Positions 1-6,731 of a stretch of DNA of 8,298 nt are shown piece after piece. Source of the DNA: an uncultured Flammeovirgaceae bacterium. Its GTDB lineage: Bacteria; Bacteroidota; Bacteroidia; Cytophagales; Cyclobacteriaceae. The DNA lies in contig CAMPJM010000161.1 of the NCBI GenBank assembly GCA_946886805.1, positions 1 through 8,298 on the forward strand, read 5' to 3'. Under the pieces are notes generated by a model that did no database searches, was not told the origin of the DNA, and was given only the letters and a program-made list of their open reading frames with translations. Made by a program: the position numbers and the translations under genes. Each line of letters begins with the position of its first letter. The stretch's first letter is position 1.

Positions 1-148
1 TAGCGGAAGCTTCATCGGGAAAATCAAAACTCTCGCCCTCAGGAACAAGCATGTAATTTGCCACAAACTTCATAGAGTTAGGGTTCGGATTAGCTTCCAA
101 ATAGAGGGTCACAGGACCTCTTTGCATCTTTTCTTTAACAGTTTCCAT
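1..148 (-). CDS. Nfu/NifU-family Fe-S cluster scaffold protein (N-terminal part)
   Basis: The minus strand reads an ATG at 148 and stays open for 49 codons to the left edge, so only the N-terminus is present. The peptide begins METVKEKMQRGPVTLYLEAN and continues with NPNSMKF (residues 22-28). That matches the conserved start of the Nfu N-terminal domain, usually written as a T/N-P-N-x-(L/M)-K-F motif near the beginning of the protein. Nfu proteins carry assembled [4Fe-4S] or [2Fe-2S] clusters to apo-enzymes through a C-terminal CxxC domain, which would lie outside the window and cannot be checked. The gene follows the symporter gene on the same strand after a 109-bp gap with no clear terminator, so read-through is possible. 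The start is the only ATG in frame before the motif. No Shine-Dalgarno sequence is visible, which is usual for Bacteroidota. Confidence 0.8.
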   Translation of the reverse strand, partial: METVKEKMQRGPVTLYLEANPNPNSMKFVANYMLVPEGESFDFPDEASA

Positions 149-257
149 TATTGTTTTTATTTATTTCAAAATCACAAAAAGATTCTGAAGTTCTTTTATT
201 CTATTTATTAACTAAAGATGACCTGGTTTTTGTTCCATTAAAAAAGCACAACCTAAT

Positions 258-1619
258 TTAATTATTCCGGTCAATGTAGCCTGGTTCCTCTTCTTCGCTT
301 AACATGGTGATAGGATTACTCTTACGGATTAGCCCATTAGGAAGTTCGCCTTCCGTACTTGCTACCACCACGGCAACCACCGTATCCCCGGTTATGTTGA
401 CCACGGTACGGCACATGTCTAAAATCCTGTCCGGTGCCACAATCAATGCTATTCCAGCAATCGGAATTCCTATAGATTCCAACACGATAACTAACATTAC
501 CATTCCTGCCCCAGGTACACCCGCTGAACCTATAGATGCCAGAGTAGCTGTAAGGACAATCATCAATTGCTGTCCAATTGTCAAATCAAGGCCCAAAGCC
601 TGTGCAATAAAGACGGCAGCAACACTTTGATACAAACTGGTACCGTCCATATTGATGGTGGCGCCCAATGGTAATACAAAACTACTCACTTCCTCACTTA
701 CCCCCAATTCTTCCTCTACCTGCCTCATCGTGACAGGTAAAGTGGCCGAACTTGAGCTCGTACTGAAACCCAACAATTGAGCGGGTCTTATCCCTTCAAA
801 AAAATCTTTATATTTAATTTTGGTAAAGAGCTTCAAAATAGTGGGGTAAATGACCATCGCCATCACTATTAATCCAGTCAACACTGTCAAGGAGTACCAT
901 AGCAAGGCATATAATAATTCAAAGGCCTGGCCGGGATCGTCGCCAGCCAGCTCTACCAACAAAGAAGCTATCAGCGCAAAAACCCCGTAAGGCGCCAGGA
1001 TCATAATATATTCCACAATTTTTATGATCACATCATTTAACCCGTCAAAAAAACGAATTACCGGATTTCCTTTTTCTTTTGGAATCTGCAATAAGGCAAT
1101 GCCTACAATTATGGCGAAAAAAACCACCTGTAACATGCTGCTGTTATCCGAAGCAGCAGAGAAAATATTTTCAGGGATTATATCCACTAATGGTTGTAAA
1201 GGACTTTGCTTTTTTAGTTCTCCGGCAACAGAGCTTTTATCCTCAACCTCGCCGCCATACAATGACATCAAATTTTCTCTGGTTTCAACTGGTAGTTGCT
1301 TGCCAGGTTGCAGAATATTTACCGCAACAAGGCCCAGAGAAACAGCAATTACGGTAGTAACAAGATATATCCCAATGGTTTTTCCTCCAATACGTGATAG
1401 CTTAGAGATATCCCCCAAGTTTGACACACCTACTATTAAAGATGCAAGCACCAGAGGCACGGCAATCATTTTTAGGGCGTTTACAAAAATTGTCCCGAAC
1501 GGTTTTATGTAATTAATCGTAAAAGAGGAATCCCATCCAAATTGAATACTGGCTATACCAAACAACAAGCCCAGGATAAGCCCAATAACAATCTGAATGT
1601 GTAAAGGAATCTTTCTCAT
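258..1619 (-). CDS. glutamate/aspartate:cation symporter (DAACS/SDF family)
   Basis: This 453-residue inner-membrane carrier belongs to the dicarboxylate/amino acid:cation symporter family, which brings acidic amino acids or C4-dicarboxylates into the cell with Na+ or H+. The N-terminus has alternating hydrophobic segments. The serine-rich hairpin 1 motif FSTSSSSATLPVT is at about 285-297, NMDGT at 323-327 in the unwound TM7, hairpin 2 GSAGVPGAG at 364-372, and the TM8 substrate motif DRILDMCRTVVNITGD at 397-412. The last motif keeps Asp401, Arg404, Thr405, Asn408 and Asp412, which align with GltPh D394, R397, T398, N401 and D405. The arginine and first aspartate favour glutamate/aspartate over neutral amino acids or DctA-type dicarboxylates; the exact substrate is inferred. 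The length is normal and the C-terminus ends in an acidic tail. It is probably transcribed alone, 160 bp downstream of aroC across a repeat array. Confidence 0.93.
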   Translation of the reverse strand: MRKIPLHIQIVIGLILGLLFGIASIQFGWDSSFTINYIKPFGTIFVNALKMIAVPLVLASLIVGVSNLGDISKLSRIGGKTIGIYLVTTVIAVSLGLVAVNILQPGKQLPVETRENLMSLYGGEVEDKSSVAGELKKQSPLQPLVDIIPENIFSAASDNSSMLQVVFFAIIVGIALLQIPKEKGNPVIRFFDGLNDVIIKIVEYIMILAPYGVFALIASLLVELAGDDPGQAFELLYALLWYSLTVLTGLIVMAMVIYPTILKLFTKIKYKDFFEGIRPAQLLGFSTSSSSATLPVTMRQVEEELGVSEEVSSFVLPLGATINMDGTSLYQSVAAVFIAQALGLDLTIGQQLMIVLTATLASIGSAGVPGAGMVMLVIVLESIGIPIAGIALIVAPDRILDMCRTVVNITGDTVVAVVVASTEGELPNGLIRKSNPITMLSEEEEPGYIDRNN

Positions 1620-1720
1620 AAATGGTTTTTAATATCTAAAAGGAAGGGTTTTATATTCAAAATACTCAAAATCATGATCTATTACCTTATCTATCATCTA
1701 CAGTCTAATGTTTTTTACCT

Positions 1721-1740
1721 AGACAAGGCATGCCTTGTCT
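1721..1740. repeat. perfect 20-bp palindrome (REP-like)
   Basis: AGACAAGGCATGCCTTGTCT equals its own reverse complement. The right arm continues as CTCTACG while the left flank has CCT, so the copy looks like a decayed longer palindrome of the form GTAGAGACAAGGC/GCCTTGTCTCTAC. I recall similar palindromes as dispersed repeats in Bacteroidota and cyanobacteria, but I could not search for copies. It lies between aroC and the symporter gene. Confidence 0.75.
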
Positions 1741-1753
1741 CTACGTCCCCATC

Positions 1754-1788
1754 GTTGCCTATTGTCTATTGTCTAATCTCTAATCTCT
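1754..1788. repeat. degenerate heptamer tandem array
   Basis: Five consecutive 7-bp units can be read on the plus strand: GTTGCCT, ATTGTCT, ATTGTCT, AATCTCT, AATCTCT. On the minus strand the unit is roughly AGACAAT/AGAGATT. The array runs into the last codons and the stop codon of aroC (stop at 1780-1782). It resembles short tandemly repeated heptamers seen in intergenic DNA of some bacteria. Its function is unknown. Confidence 0.7.
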
Positions 1789-2856
1789 GTAAGCTTTATA
1801 CATCAAATAAAAATCTGCAATTACCAATGCTGCCATAGCCTCCACTATGGGTACTGCCCTAGGAACCACACATGGGTCGTGCCTGCCTTTACCTGATACA
1901 GTTACCGCATCGCCCTCGTGATTAATGCTCTCCTGATCTTGCATGAGCGTAGCCACTGGTTTAAAAGCCACATTAAAATAAATATCCTCACCGTTAGAAA
2001 TGCCTCCCTGAATACCTCCGGAATGATTGGTAAGTGTTTTAATTATTCCGTCTTCATTCTTTATGATATCGTTATGTTGGGAGCCATACATTTCTACGCC
2101 TGCAAAACCACTTCCATATTCAAAGCCTTTTACTGCGTTGATCGAAAGCATCGCTTTGCCAAGTTCGGCATGCAATCTGTCAAATACTGGTTCTCCCAGT
2201 CCCACAGGAACACCTTTTATCACCCCAGTAACTATTCCACCTGTAGTATCGCGCCTTTTCCTAGTTTCATCAATATATTGAATCATTTCCTCGGCTATCT
2301 CAGCATCAGGACAACGAACAATATTACTGTCAGTTTTTAACAAATCGAGCTCTGAATATGGTTTGTCCAACTTTATAGGACCCACCTGGGAAACGTATGC
2401 GTACGATTCTATGCCTAGCGTTTTCAGGAATTGCTTGGCCAAACTACCACCTGCAACTCTGGCTGCGGTTTCTCTCGCCGAACTTCTGCCTCCGCCCCTA
2501 TAATCTCTGTGACCGTATTTTTGTTGATAGGTGAAGTCAGCATGTGAGGGCCTGTACTTATCAGCAATATGACTGTAATCCTTGCTTTTCGCATCCTCAT
2601 TCCAAATCAAAAGCCCAATTGGAGATCCCGTGGTTTTCCCTTCAAATACCCCCGAAAGGATCTGCACCTGGTCTGCTTCTTTTCTCTGAGTGGTAATTTT
2701 AGATTGTCCCGGTCTTCGTCTATCCAAATCTACCTGAATAATGGCTTCGTCGATTTCCAGACCTGGAGGGCATCCGTCTATTATGGCACCAATTGCTTTT
2801 CCATGTGACTCCCCAAAAGTGGTTACGGTAAATATCTTTCCGAAAGAATTGCCCAT
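1780..2856 (-). CDS. aroC: chorismate synthase
   Basis: The 358-residue product catalyses the last shikimate-pathway step: 5-enolpyruvylshikimate-3-phosphate loses phosphate to give chorismate, using reduced FMN as a catalytic cofactor. All family signatures are present. GESHG is at 15-19, with His18 matching E. coli His10. RPSHADFTY at 102-110 carries His105, matching E. coli His106. [20 protein letters not shown] is at 115-134, and GRHDPC at 324-329 carries the conserved Asp327. The length is typical. [19 protein letters not shown] is the normal N-terminus, so the ATG at 2856 is secure. A TAnnTTTG box lies 46 bp upstream. The last codons (YRD, stop) fall inside a heptamer repeat array, so the extreme C-terminus may have been trimmed or replaced by repeat DNA. 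The neighbours are not aromatic biosynthesis genes, so it probably acts as a single-gene unit. Confidence 0.98.
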   Translation of the reverse strand: MGNSFGKIFTVTTFGESHGKAIGAIIDGCPPGLEIDEAIIQVDLDRRRPGQSKITTQRKEADQVQILSGVFEGKTTGSPIGLLIWNEDAKSKDYSHIADKYRPSHADFTYQQKYGHRDYRGGGRSSARETAARVAGGSLAKQFLKTLGIESYAYVSQVGPIKLDKPYSELDLLKTDSNIVRCPDAEIAEEMIQYIDETRKRRDTTGGIVTGVIKGVPVGLGEPVFDRLHAELGKAMLSINAVKGFEYGSGFAGVEMYGSQHNDIIKNEDGIIKTLTNHSGGIQGGISNGEDIYFNVAFKPVATLMQDQESINHEGDAVTVSGKGRHDPCVVPRAVPIVEAMAALVIADFYLMYKAYRD

Positions 2857-2901
2857 TCTATTCTATTTTACTTGCTTTATATTAAAATTACTAAATTTCA
2901 G

Positions 2902-2909
2902 CAAAGGTA
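2902..2909 (-). promoter_or_regulatory. putative -7 box of the aroC promoter
   Basis: On the minus strand this reads TACCTTTG, an exact match to the Bacteroidota primary-sigma -7 consensus TAnnTTTG, 46 bp before the aroC ATG. The upstream region is AT-rich with no convincing -33 TTTG box, so the call rests on the -7 element and its placement. Confidence 0.5.
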
Positions 2910-2978
2910 TAAATTATATATAAAGATGAGCTTTAATTTACTCCCAATGTCTGATCTTCTTAGCTTAAAAACAAACTT

Positions 2979-3137
2979 AGGGCTTGTAACAAAATAACTT
3001 GTACATTTATGCTTTTTTTTGCCCTTTCTCTGCGTTGTGAAATACTAACATAGCTTTGGCTATCCGTATATTTCACGCCTTGGTAAAGAACAAAAAAACT
3101 ACCTCTAATTTGCACAACTTATTTCGCAACAGGCCCT
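2979..3137. repeat. 159-bp imperfect palindromic element (MITE/REP-like)
   Basis: The ends are inverted repeats: the left end AGGGCTTGTAACAAAATAAC matches the reverse complement of the right end, AGGGCCTGTTGCGAAATAAG. In total 21 of the outermost 27 positions are complementary. The symmetry continues inward. A T-tract followed by a CTTT-rich stretch on the left mirrors a GAAC-A-tract on the right. Inside it, TGTGAAATAC faces GTATATTTCACG, around a centre near TAGCTTTGGCTA. No ORF of meaningful length lies inside. It occupies most of the aroC-batD spacer and would fold into one long hairpin if transcribed. It is likely a dispersed non-autonomous repeat; copy number could not be checked. Confidence 0.7.
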
Positions 3138-3161
3138 TACCTGGCCTAATCGGTTCTTTTT

Positions 3162-4673
3162 TTATTTCTTGAATACCAGCCAACCTGTCAAAATAAGCAT
3201 TATAACTATAAATACATTTGCGATAATCTTTACAAGATCATATTCTGACCTGCTTTGGAGTTTGTTTTCCTTTTCATTGATCTGATCATAAATTCCCCCA
3301 CCTAAGGCACTAGAAGATATAAAATCATTTTTAAGGCTTTCTCCGGAGACATTCAAGGTTATATCAGACTGAAGCGTATCATATTGCGCCGAATTAGGGT
3401 TGAAAAAAATCCATTTTAAATAATTCCCCAGTTCATATGTTCCAGGTTCTTTGGGTACAACAAAATATTCAAAAGATTTTTCACCCGTAACTTTCCCATT
3501 GCTTCTGTTGATATTCAACTGAACGTTGGGATCATAGAACTCAAAGTTTTTGCCCGTCTTGGTTTCTGGATTATCAATTGCCGAAATATTCCCCTCTCCT
3601 CTGATAGACATTGTATAATTAAATCCATTACCAGTAGTCGTTTCGTTCTTGTCGATGCTTTCAGAAAGCTTGTAGTCGCCAACAGAAACCTGATCTTTAA
3701 GAGGATGGGGTGGAAGGTCTTTTACTGTCACCGTTTTTGATTTGGTATAGAAAGTTTTATAATCTTCCTTGGTGTTTCTTCCAAAAAAAGATGGCTGTTT
3801 AGAAACCTGATATTTTATAAGCTTTAACCCTACTGAAGGAAATTTAACAGGCTCAAGGTTCAAAGGATAAAAGGTGGCCTGATAAATTTTATACTGCTGG
3901 TACCGTTTCCCATTTAAAACTACAGGTACACTTTGAATACTTTCGATATTGAAATTTTCTTCCCAGCAATTTGCCGGCCTCAATTTCTTTAATATTTCAG
4001 CCAATTGGCTTCCCAAATCAAAAAATTGTAATTGAGCCCTATTTGTTTCTGCGACATAAAACGCCAACGTGACATTAAACCCTTCACCTACAAACACCTC
4101 GTCTTTGGAAGTAGAGAGAGCCAGAAAGGCATCGGCCTCTACGTCAATAAATTCCTGAGGAGCGTTTCGCCTGCCAAACAAATCCTCAAATGGATCTGAG
4201 CCAAAAGGATCAAAAGTACTCCTTCTTTGCTCTTTAGGAGGGCCAACTGTGATTTTCTTACCGGGCGATGAGATTTTCTTTCCATTGACCGTCATTGTAA
4301 ACGGCTCAAGAGAATAGACACCCTCTCGCTGTGCCACATAATTTTGCGTTATGCTTTGTGATGTTGTTGCTTGGCCATTTATAATTCGAGTTGAAGTAGA
4401 AGAGGACGTGCCTCTTTTTAGGAAGCCTTCAATCTCGGGAAACCCATCATATCCTGATAGTCTTTCATTTTGAACAGACAACGTGATCGTAAAGGCTTCA
4501 TTTAGGGCTATCCGATCAGGGCCGGGAGTTATGGTGATATTCTGCGCCTCCGCTCCCGAATGAAAACAAATTATAGAAGCAAGTAAAAACAGGTGATACT
4601 TACAATTTTTTATAACGAAATCAAATAAGTTTTTTTGAAGCTCTTTTACCAAAATAATGAAATGTAAAATCAA
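3162..4673 (-). CDS. batD: BatD-family exported membrane protein
   Basis: The product resembles BatD ('oxygen tolerance' family), which in Bacteroidota usually sits with BatA, BatB, BatC/E and a MoxR ATPase; its molecular role is poorly defined. A signal peptide is visible: hydrophobic core about 27-37, then GAEA before QNITITPGPD, with cleavage predicted after Ala43. Beta-rich domains follow at about 45-142 and 175-320. The first two are joined by the linker TFDPFGSDPFEDLFGRR (153-169), characteristic of BatD. A further beta-rich part reaches about 445. One transmembrane helix lies at about 480-500 with a short FKK tail, so the bulk should be periplasmic. The start is uncertain: the open frame has no ATG before the signal peptide. 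TTG codons at 4673 and 4652 and an ATA 20 codons in (before KNCKYHLFLL) are options. No other bat gene is in the window. Confidence 0.82.
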   Translation of the reverse strand: MILHFIILVKELQKNLFDFVIKNCKYHLFLLASIICFHSGAEAQNITITPGPDRIALNEAFTITLSVQNERLSGYDGFPEIEGFLKRGTSSSTSTRIINGQATTSQSITQNYVAQREGVYSLEPFTMTVNGKKISSPGKKITVGPPKEQRRSTFDPFGSDPFEDLFGRRNAPQEFIDVEADAFLALSTSKDEVFVGEGFNVTLAFYVAETNRAQLQFFDLGSQLAEILKKLRPANCWEENFNIESIQSVPVVLNGKRYQQYKIYQATFYPLNLEPVKFPSVGLKLIKYQVSKQPSFFGRNTKEDYKTFYTKSKTVTVKDLPPHPLKDQVSVGDYKLSESIDKNETTTGNGFNYTMSIRGEGNISAIDNPETKTGKNFEFYDPNVQLNINRSNGKVTGEKSFEYFVVPKEPGTYELGNYLKWIFFNPNSAQYDTLQSDITLNVSGESLKNDFISSSALGGGIYDQINEKENKLQSRSEYDLVKIIANVFIVIMLILTGWLVFKK

Positions 4674-4737
4674 TTGTAAAATTAAATTATCTATCTAAGA
4701 ATTATTTATTAACGCTGGAATAGCGAACCTGATTTTA

Positions 4738-4771
4738 TTTTATTGAAATTATTTTATTGAAATTATTTTAT
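4738..4771. repeat. 14-bp AT-rich tandem repeat
   Basis: The unit TTTTATTGAAATTA occurs twice in perfect tandem (4738-4751 and 4752-4765), followed by a partial third copy beginning TTTTATT. It lies 65 bp upstream of the annotated batD start and could be a slippage-prone tract or an AT-rich upstream promoter element. Function is unproven. Confidence 0.7.
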
Positions 4772-4962
4772 TTTAAAATAATAAAATATAACAATTACAA
4801 TTATAAGACAAATATTTATTGCATTACAAAATTTTCTTCTTTAAAAATTCTTTGTAAAAATACTAAGGTTTTGAAAATTCCGTTAAGTAATTGATTGAAA
4901 TAACATCTTCAGGAGCGAATTAAAGAATATAATTTAATTAAGATTGTTCTTTTAGTTTTTTG

Positions 4963-4994
4963 TTTTGAATACTGCATAATTTTTCTTATATTCA
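4963..4994 (+). promoter_or_regulatory. possible promoter of the 62-codon gene
   Basis: TTTTG at 4963-4967 and TATATTCA at 4987-4994 are separated by 19 bp. This fits the Bacteroidota layout of a -33 TTTG and a -7 TAnnTTTG, with six of eight positions matching in the -7 box. It would give a leader of roughly 50-55 nt before the ATG at 5055. Confidence 0.35.
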
Positions 4995-5054
4995 AGCAAG
5001 AAAAAGGGGCGGAAAATTTATTTATTTTAAGACATTTTTAAACTTAATACCGCT

Positions 5055-5243
5055 ATGTTAAACTATATTAAAACAATCCTATCAAAGGTAAGCTTTAGCA
5101 AAGAACTTTTTGAAAAAGAGCTAAAGAAAGCAATTAAAATGTTAGTGCCGGATGAACTTGAAGATCTGAAAGTTTGGTGCTATTCAAAGTTTGGGCATTT
5201 ATACCAATCTATTTTAAACAAGTGTTTTTTAAACATCGCCTAA
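5055..5243 (+). CDS. small conserved-looking cytoplasmic protein, unknown function
   Basis: This is the only well-supported plus-strand gene in the window. It encodes 62 residues starting MLNYIKTILSKVSF. There is no signal peptide or membrane segment. The sequence is rich in charged and leucine residues with heptad-like spacing (LFEKELKKAIKML at 19-30, then PDELEDLKVWCYSKFG at 32-47), which suggests a compact bundle of two or three amphipathic helices. A Trp-Cys pair sits at 41-42 and another Cys at 57. I have the impression of similar ~60-residue proteins in Bacteroidota genomes but cannot name a family. Support for expression comes from a candidate promoter upstream and a strong intrinsic terminator starting 17 bp after the stop codon, inside the 3' end of the convergent queG. 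The neighbours give no functional hint. Confidence 0.7.
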   Translation: MLNYIKTILSKVSFSKELFEKELKKAIKMLVPDELEDLKVWCYSKFGHLYQSILNKCFLNIA

Positions 5244-5253
5244 ATTTGACAAA

Positions 5254-6216
5254 TTATTTAGCCTGTTCCTGAAAGAGCGGGCTTTTTTTGTGCTTTAAAA
5301 AATCAATATTCCTTTTAAGACCCTCAAACTTTGTTCTTTTAACAGCAGATTTTTGAAAAACCGTATTAAAAACATCCTTTGTTAATTCTTCCCAATCGTT
5401 CATCGTCAATTTTTCCAACTCAGGATGAGGTTCAAATTCTGCCTCCGTATGCTTTTTCGCAAACCTGTTCCACGGACAAACATCCTGACAAATATCACAA
5501 CCAAACATCCATTGGTTAAATTTTCCTTTTACTTCTTCGGGCAACTGCTCCTTTAGTTCGATGGTATAGTAAGAAATGCACTTACTTCCATCCACTACAT
5601 AGGGGCTAATTGCATCGGTTGGGCAGGCATCTATACATCTCGTACAGGTTCCGCAATAATCTTTTACCGGCCCGTCATACTCAAGCTCCAAATCCAGGAT
5701 TAATTCGGCAAGGAAAAAAAAGCTACCGTCATTTTTATTCAACAAGAGACTGTTTTTACCAATCCAGCCCAGTCCACTTTTTTTTGCCCAGGCCCGTTCC
5801 ATTACCGGGGCAGAATCAACAAAAGCCCTACCGTTTACCTCACCTATTTCAGACTGGATTTCACTGACCATCTCTTTCAATTTTTCTTTTATTACGAAAT
5901 GATAATCCTTGCCGTAAGCATACTTGGAGATTTTGTAGTGAGAAGACTTAAAAATGTCTTTCTGTGGGTAGTAATTATACATTAAGGTGATGACAGATTT
6001 AGCACCATCAACTAATTTCCGTGGGTCGAGTCTTTTTTCAAAATGATTCGCCATGTATCCCATTTTGCCGTGGCTCCCTTGATTTAGCCACTTTTCTAGT
6101 CCGGGTGCTTCTTCTTCCAAAAAATCGGCTTTGGAAATCCCGCAATATTGAAACCCCTGCTTACTTGCCAGAGCTTTTATAAATGCAGTATTATTGGTTT
6201 TAGAAGAAAAATTCAT
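5254..6216 (-). CDS. queG: epoxyqueuosine reductase
   Basis: The 320-residue enzyme performs the last step of queuosine synthesis in tRNA, reducing epoxyqueuosine at position 34 to queuosine with cobalamin and two [4Fe-4S] clusters. The N-terminal cobalamin-binding part (DUF1730-like, about 1-175) contains [20 protein letters not shown] at 129-148, whose Asp134 corresponds to the reported proton donor. The Fe-S domain has [12 protein letters not shown] (Cys188, 191, 194, 198), Cys213, and [14 protein letters not shown] (Cys240, 243, 247). The protein stops at 320 residues, so the C-terminal HEAT-like repeats of the ~380-residue E. coli and Bacillus enzymes are missing; short versions are usual in Bacteroidota as far as I recall. 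Gene start MNFSSKT is the first in-frame ATG. It lies downstream of ruvB on the same strand, but 674 bp of repeat-rich DNA separates them. Confidence 0.96.
   Translation of the reverse strand: MNFSSKTNNTAFIKALASKQGFQYCGISKADFLEEEAPGLEKWLNQGSHGKMGYMANHFEKRLDPRKLVDGAKSVITLMYNYYPQKDIFKSSHYKISKYAYGKDYHFVIKEKLKEMVSEIQSEIGEVNGRAFVDSAPVMERAWAKKSGLGWIGKNSLLLNKNDGSFFFLAELILDLELEYDGPVKDYCGTCTRCIDACPTDAISPYVVDGSKCISYYTIELKEQLPEEVKGKFNQWMFGCDICQDVCPWNRFAKKHTEAEFEPHPELEKLTMNDWEELTKDVFNTVFQKSAVKRTKFEGLKRNIDFLKHKKSPLFQEQAK
5260..5289 (+). terminator. intrinsic terminator overlapping the queG 3' end
   Basis: AGCCTGTTC and GAGCGGGCT form a 9-bp stem with two G-T pairs around the loop CTGAAA, followed at once by seven T residues (5283-5289). 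It reads in the direction of the small gene ending at 5243. The same bases encode the last residues of the convergent QueG. On the minus strand no T-run follows the hairpin, so it is a poor terminator for queG itself. Confidence 0.8.
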
Positions 6217-6298
6217 GCGCTAAAAGACTGTGACGAAAATCTTATCTAACTATGCTTCTTGAAAATGCTGGACCAAGGAAATTAGTTTCAAAATAAGA

Positions 6299-6338
6299 GT
6301 CTTGGAACGACTGGCGTGCGCCAGTCGTTTTCCAAGAC
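6299..6338. repeat. 40-bp strong hairpin upstream of queG
   Basis: GTCTTGGAACGACTGGCG and CGCCAGTCGTTTTCCAAGAC are complementary over 18 bp apart from a two-base TT bulge, leaving only TG as the loop. It starts 82 bp before the queG ATG. No proper T-tract follows on either strand, so a dispersed repeat (REP type) or a 5'-leader structure is more likely than a simple terminator. Confidence 0.75.
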
Positions 6339-6365
6339 CTTTTCAACCAGCTATGGAATGAGATA

Positions 6366-6373
6366 CAAACATA
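6366..6373 (-). promoter_or_regulatory. possible -7 box for queG
   Basis: The minus strand reads TATGTTTG, an exact TAnnTTTG match, 149 bp upstream of the queG ATG. If used, the queG leader would contain the hairpin at 6299-6338. No good -33 box is visible, and an identical octamer at 6794-6801 shows that chance matches occur, so confidence is low. Confidence 0.25.
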
Positions 6374-6472
6374 CAGGAAAATTTTTAATATGTTTAAACA
6401 TTTGAGCTTTTTTTTAAAATAATTTTTTTGAAAAAAATTTCCCGGTTTGTCCTAATTAAAAGATTGAAAAAC

Positions 6473-6716
6473 TTGTAACTGCTCACCTACAAACGACATT
6501 AAAACATTTCGTCATTCCCCCAAAGGGATGCCTTCGGCGCGGAATTTACGAAGAGAAACGAAGTAAATATCCGGAATCCCTCATTTGAAAAATGGAAATG
6601 GCTCATATCAAACTTCTACATTCCATAGGTGGGGATTCTCCCATAGGGATGCCTTTGGCGCTGATCTTCGCTCAGCTTCGTCAGGAATGACGTCTTTTGA
6701 TGCTGAGTAGTTACAA
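6473..6716. repeat. 244-bp element with terminal inverted repeats
   Basis: The ends TTGTAACTGCTCA (left) and the reverse complement of the right end, TTGTAACTACTCA, match at 12 of 13 positions. A second inverted pair, CGTCATTCC at 6510-6518 and GGAATGACG at 6684-6692, is perfect. Inside, a 20-bp direct repeat (6521-6540 and 6642-6661) matches at 18 of 20 bases. Inner GGAATCCC and GGGGATTC motifs add further symmetry. There is no transposase ORF. Dispersed elements with GTCATTCC ends are familiar in several bacterial genomes, so this looks like a non-autonomous repeat. I see no clear target-site duplication. Confidence 0.65.
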
Positions 6717-6731
6717 ACACTTTAAGTTTTA

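Larger units (their letters stand above)
4674..5054. other. AT-rich divergent intergenic region
   Basis: This 381-bp spacer separates the minus-strand batD from the plus-strand small gene at 5055, so it should carry both promoters. It is very AT-rich and holds the 14-bp tandem repeat at 4738-4771, followed by the near-palindromic TTTTATTTTAAAATAATAAAA. I find no exact TAnnTTTG box towards batD and no coding ORF. Confidence 0.6.

Noticed and set aside
304..1512. Plus-strand open frames of 92-162 codons opposite the symporter gene
   Set aside because: They are antisense shadows of a clearly coding minus-strand gene; their products show low-complexity, unstructured composition and no family motif.
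1754..1788. Repeat array considered as a CRISPR
   Set aside because: The units are contiguous degenerate 7-mers with no spacers.
1918..2808. Plus-strand open frames opposite aroC
   Set aside because: aroC carries every chorismate synthase signature on the minus strand, and the opposite frames show nothing recognisable.
2926..3000. 24-codon plus-strand ORF starting MSFNLLPMSDLL
   Set aside because: Too short, runs into the palindromic element, and has no promoter or homology that I can see.
5610..5867. 85-codon plus-strand frame opposite queG
   Set aside because: It lies within the Fe-S and cobalamin domain coding region of queG and is His/Arg/Pro-rich, as expected of an antisense frame.
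6390..6401. 12-bp palindrome ATGTTTAAACAT as an operator
   Set aside because: AT-rich palindromes of this size are expected in such DNA, and nothing links it to a regulator.
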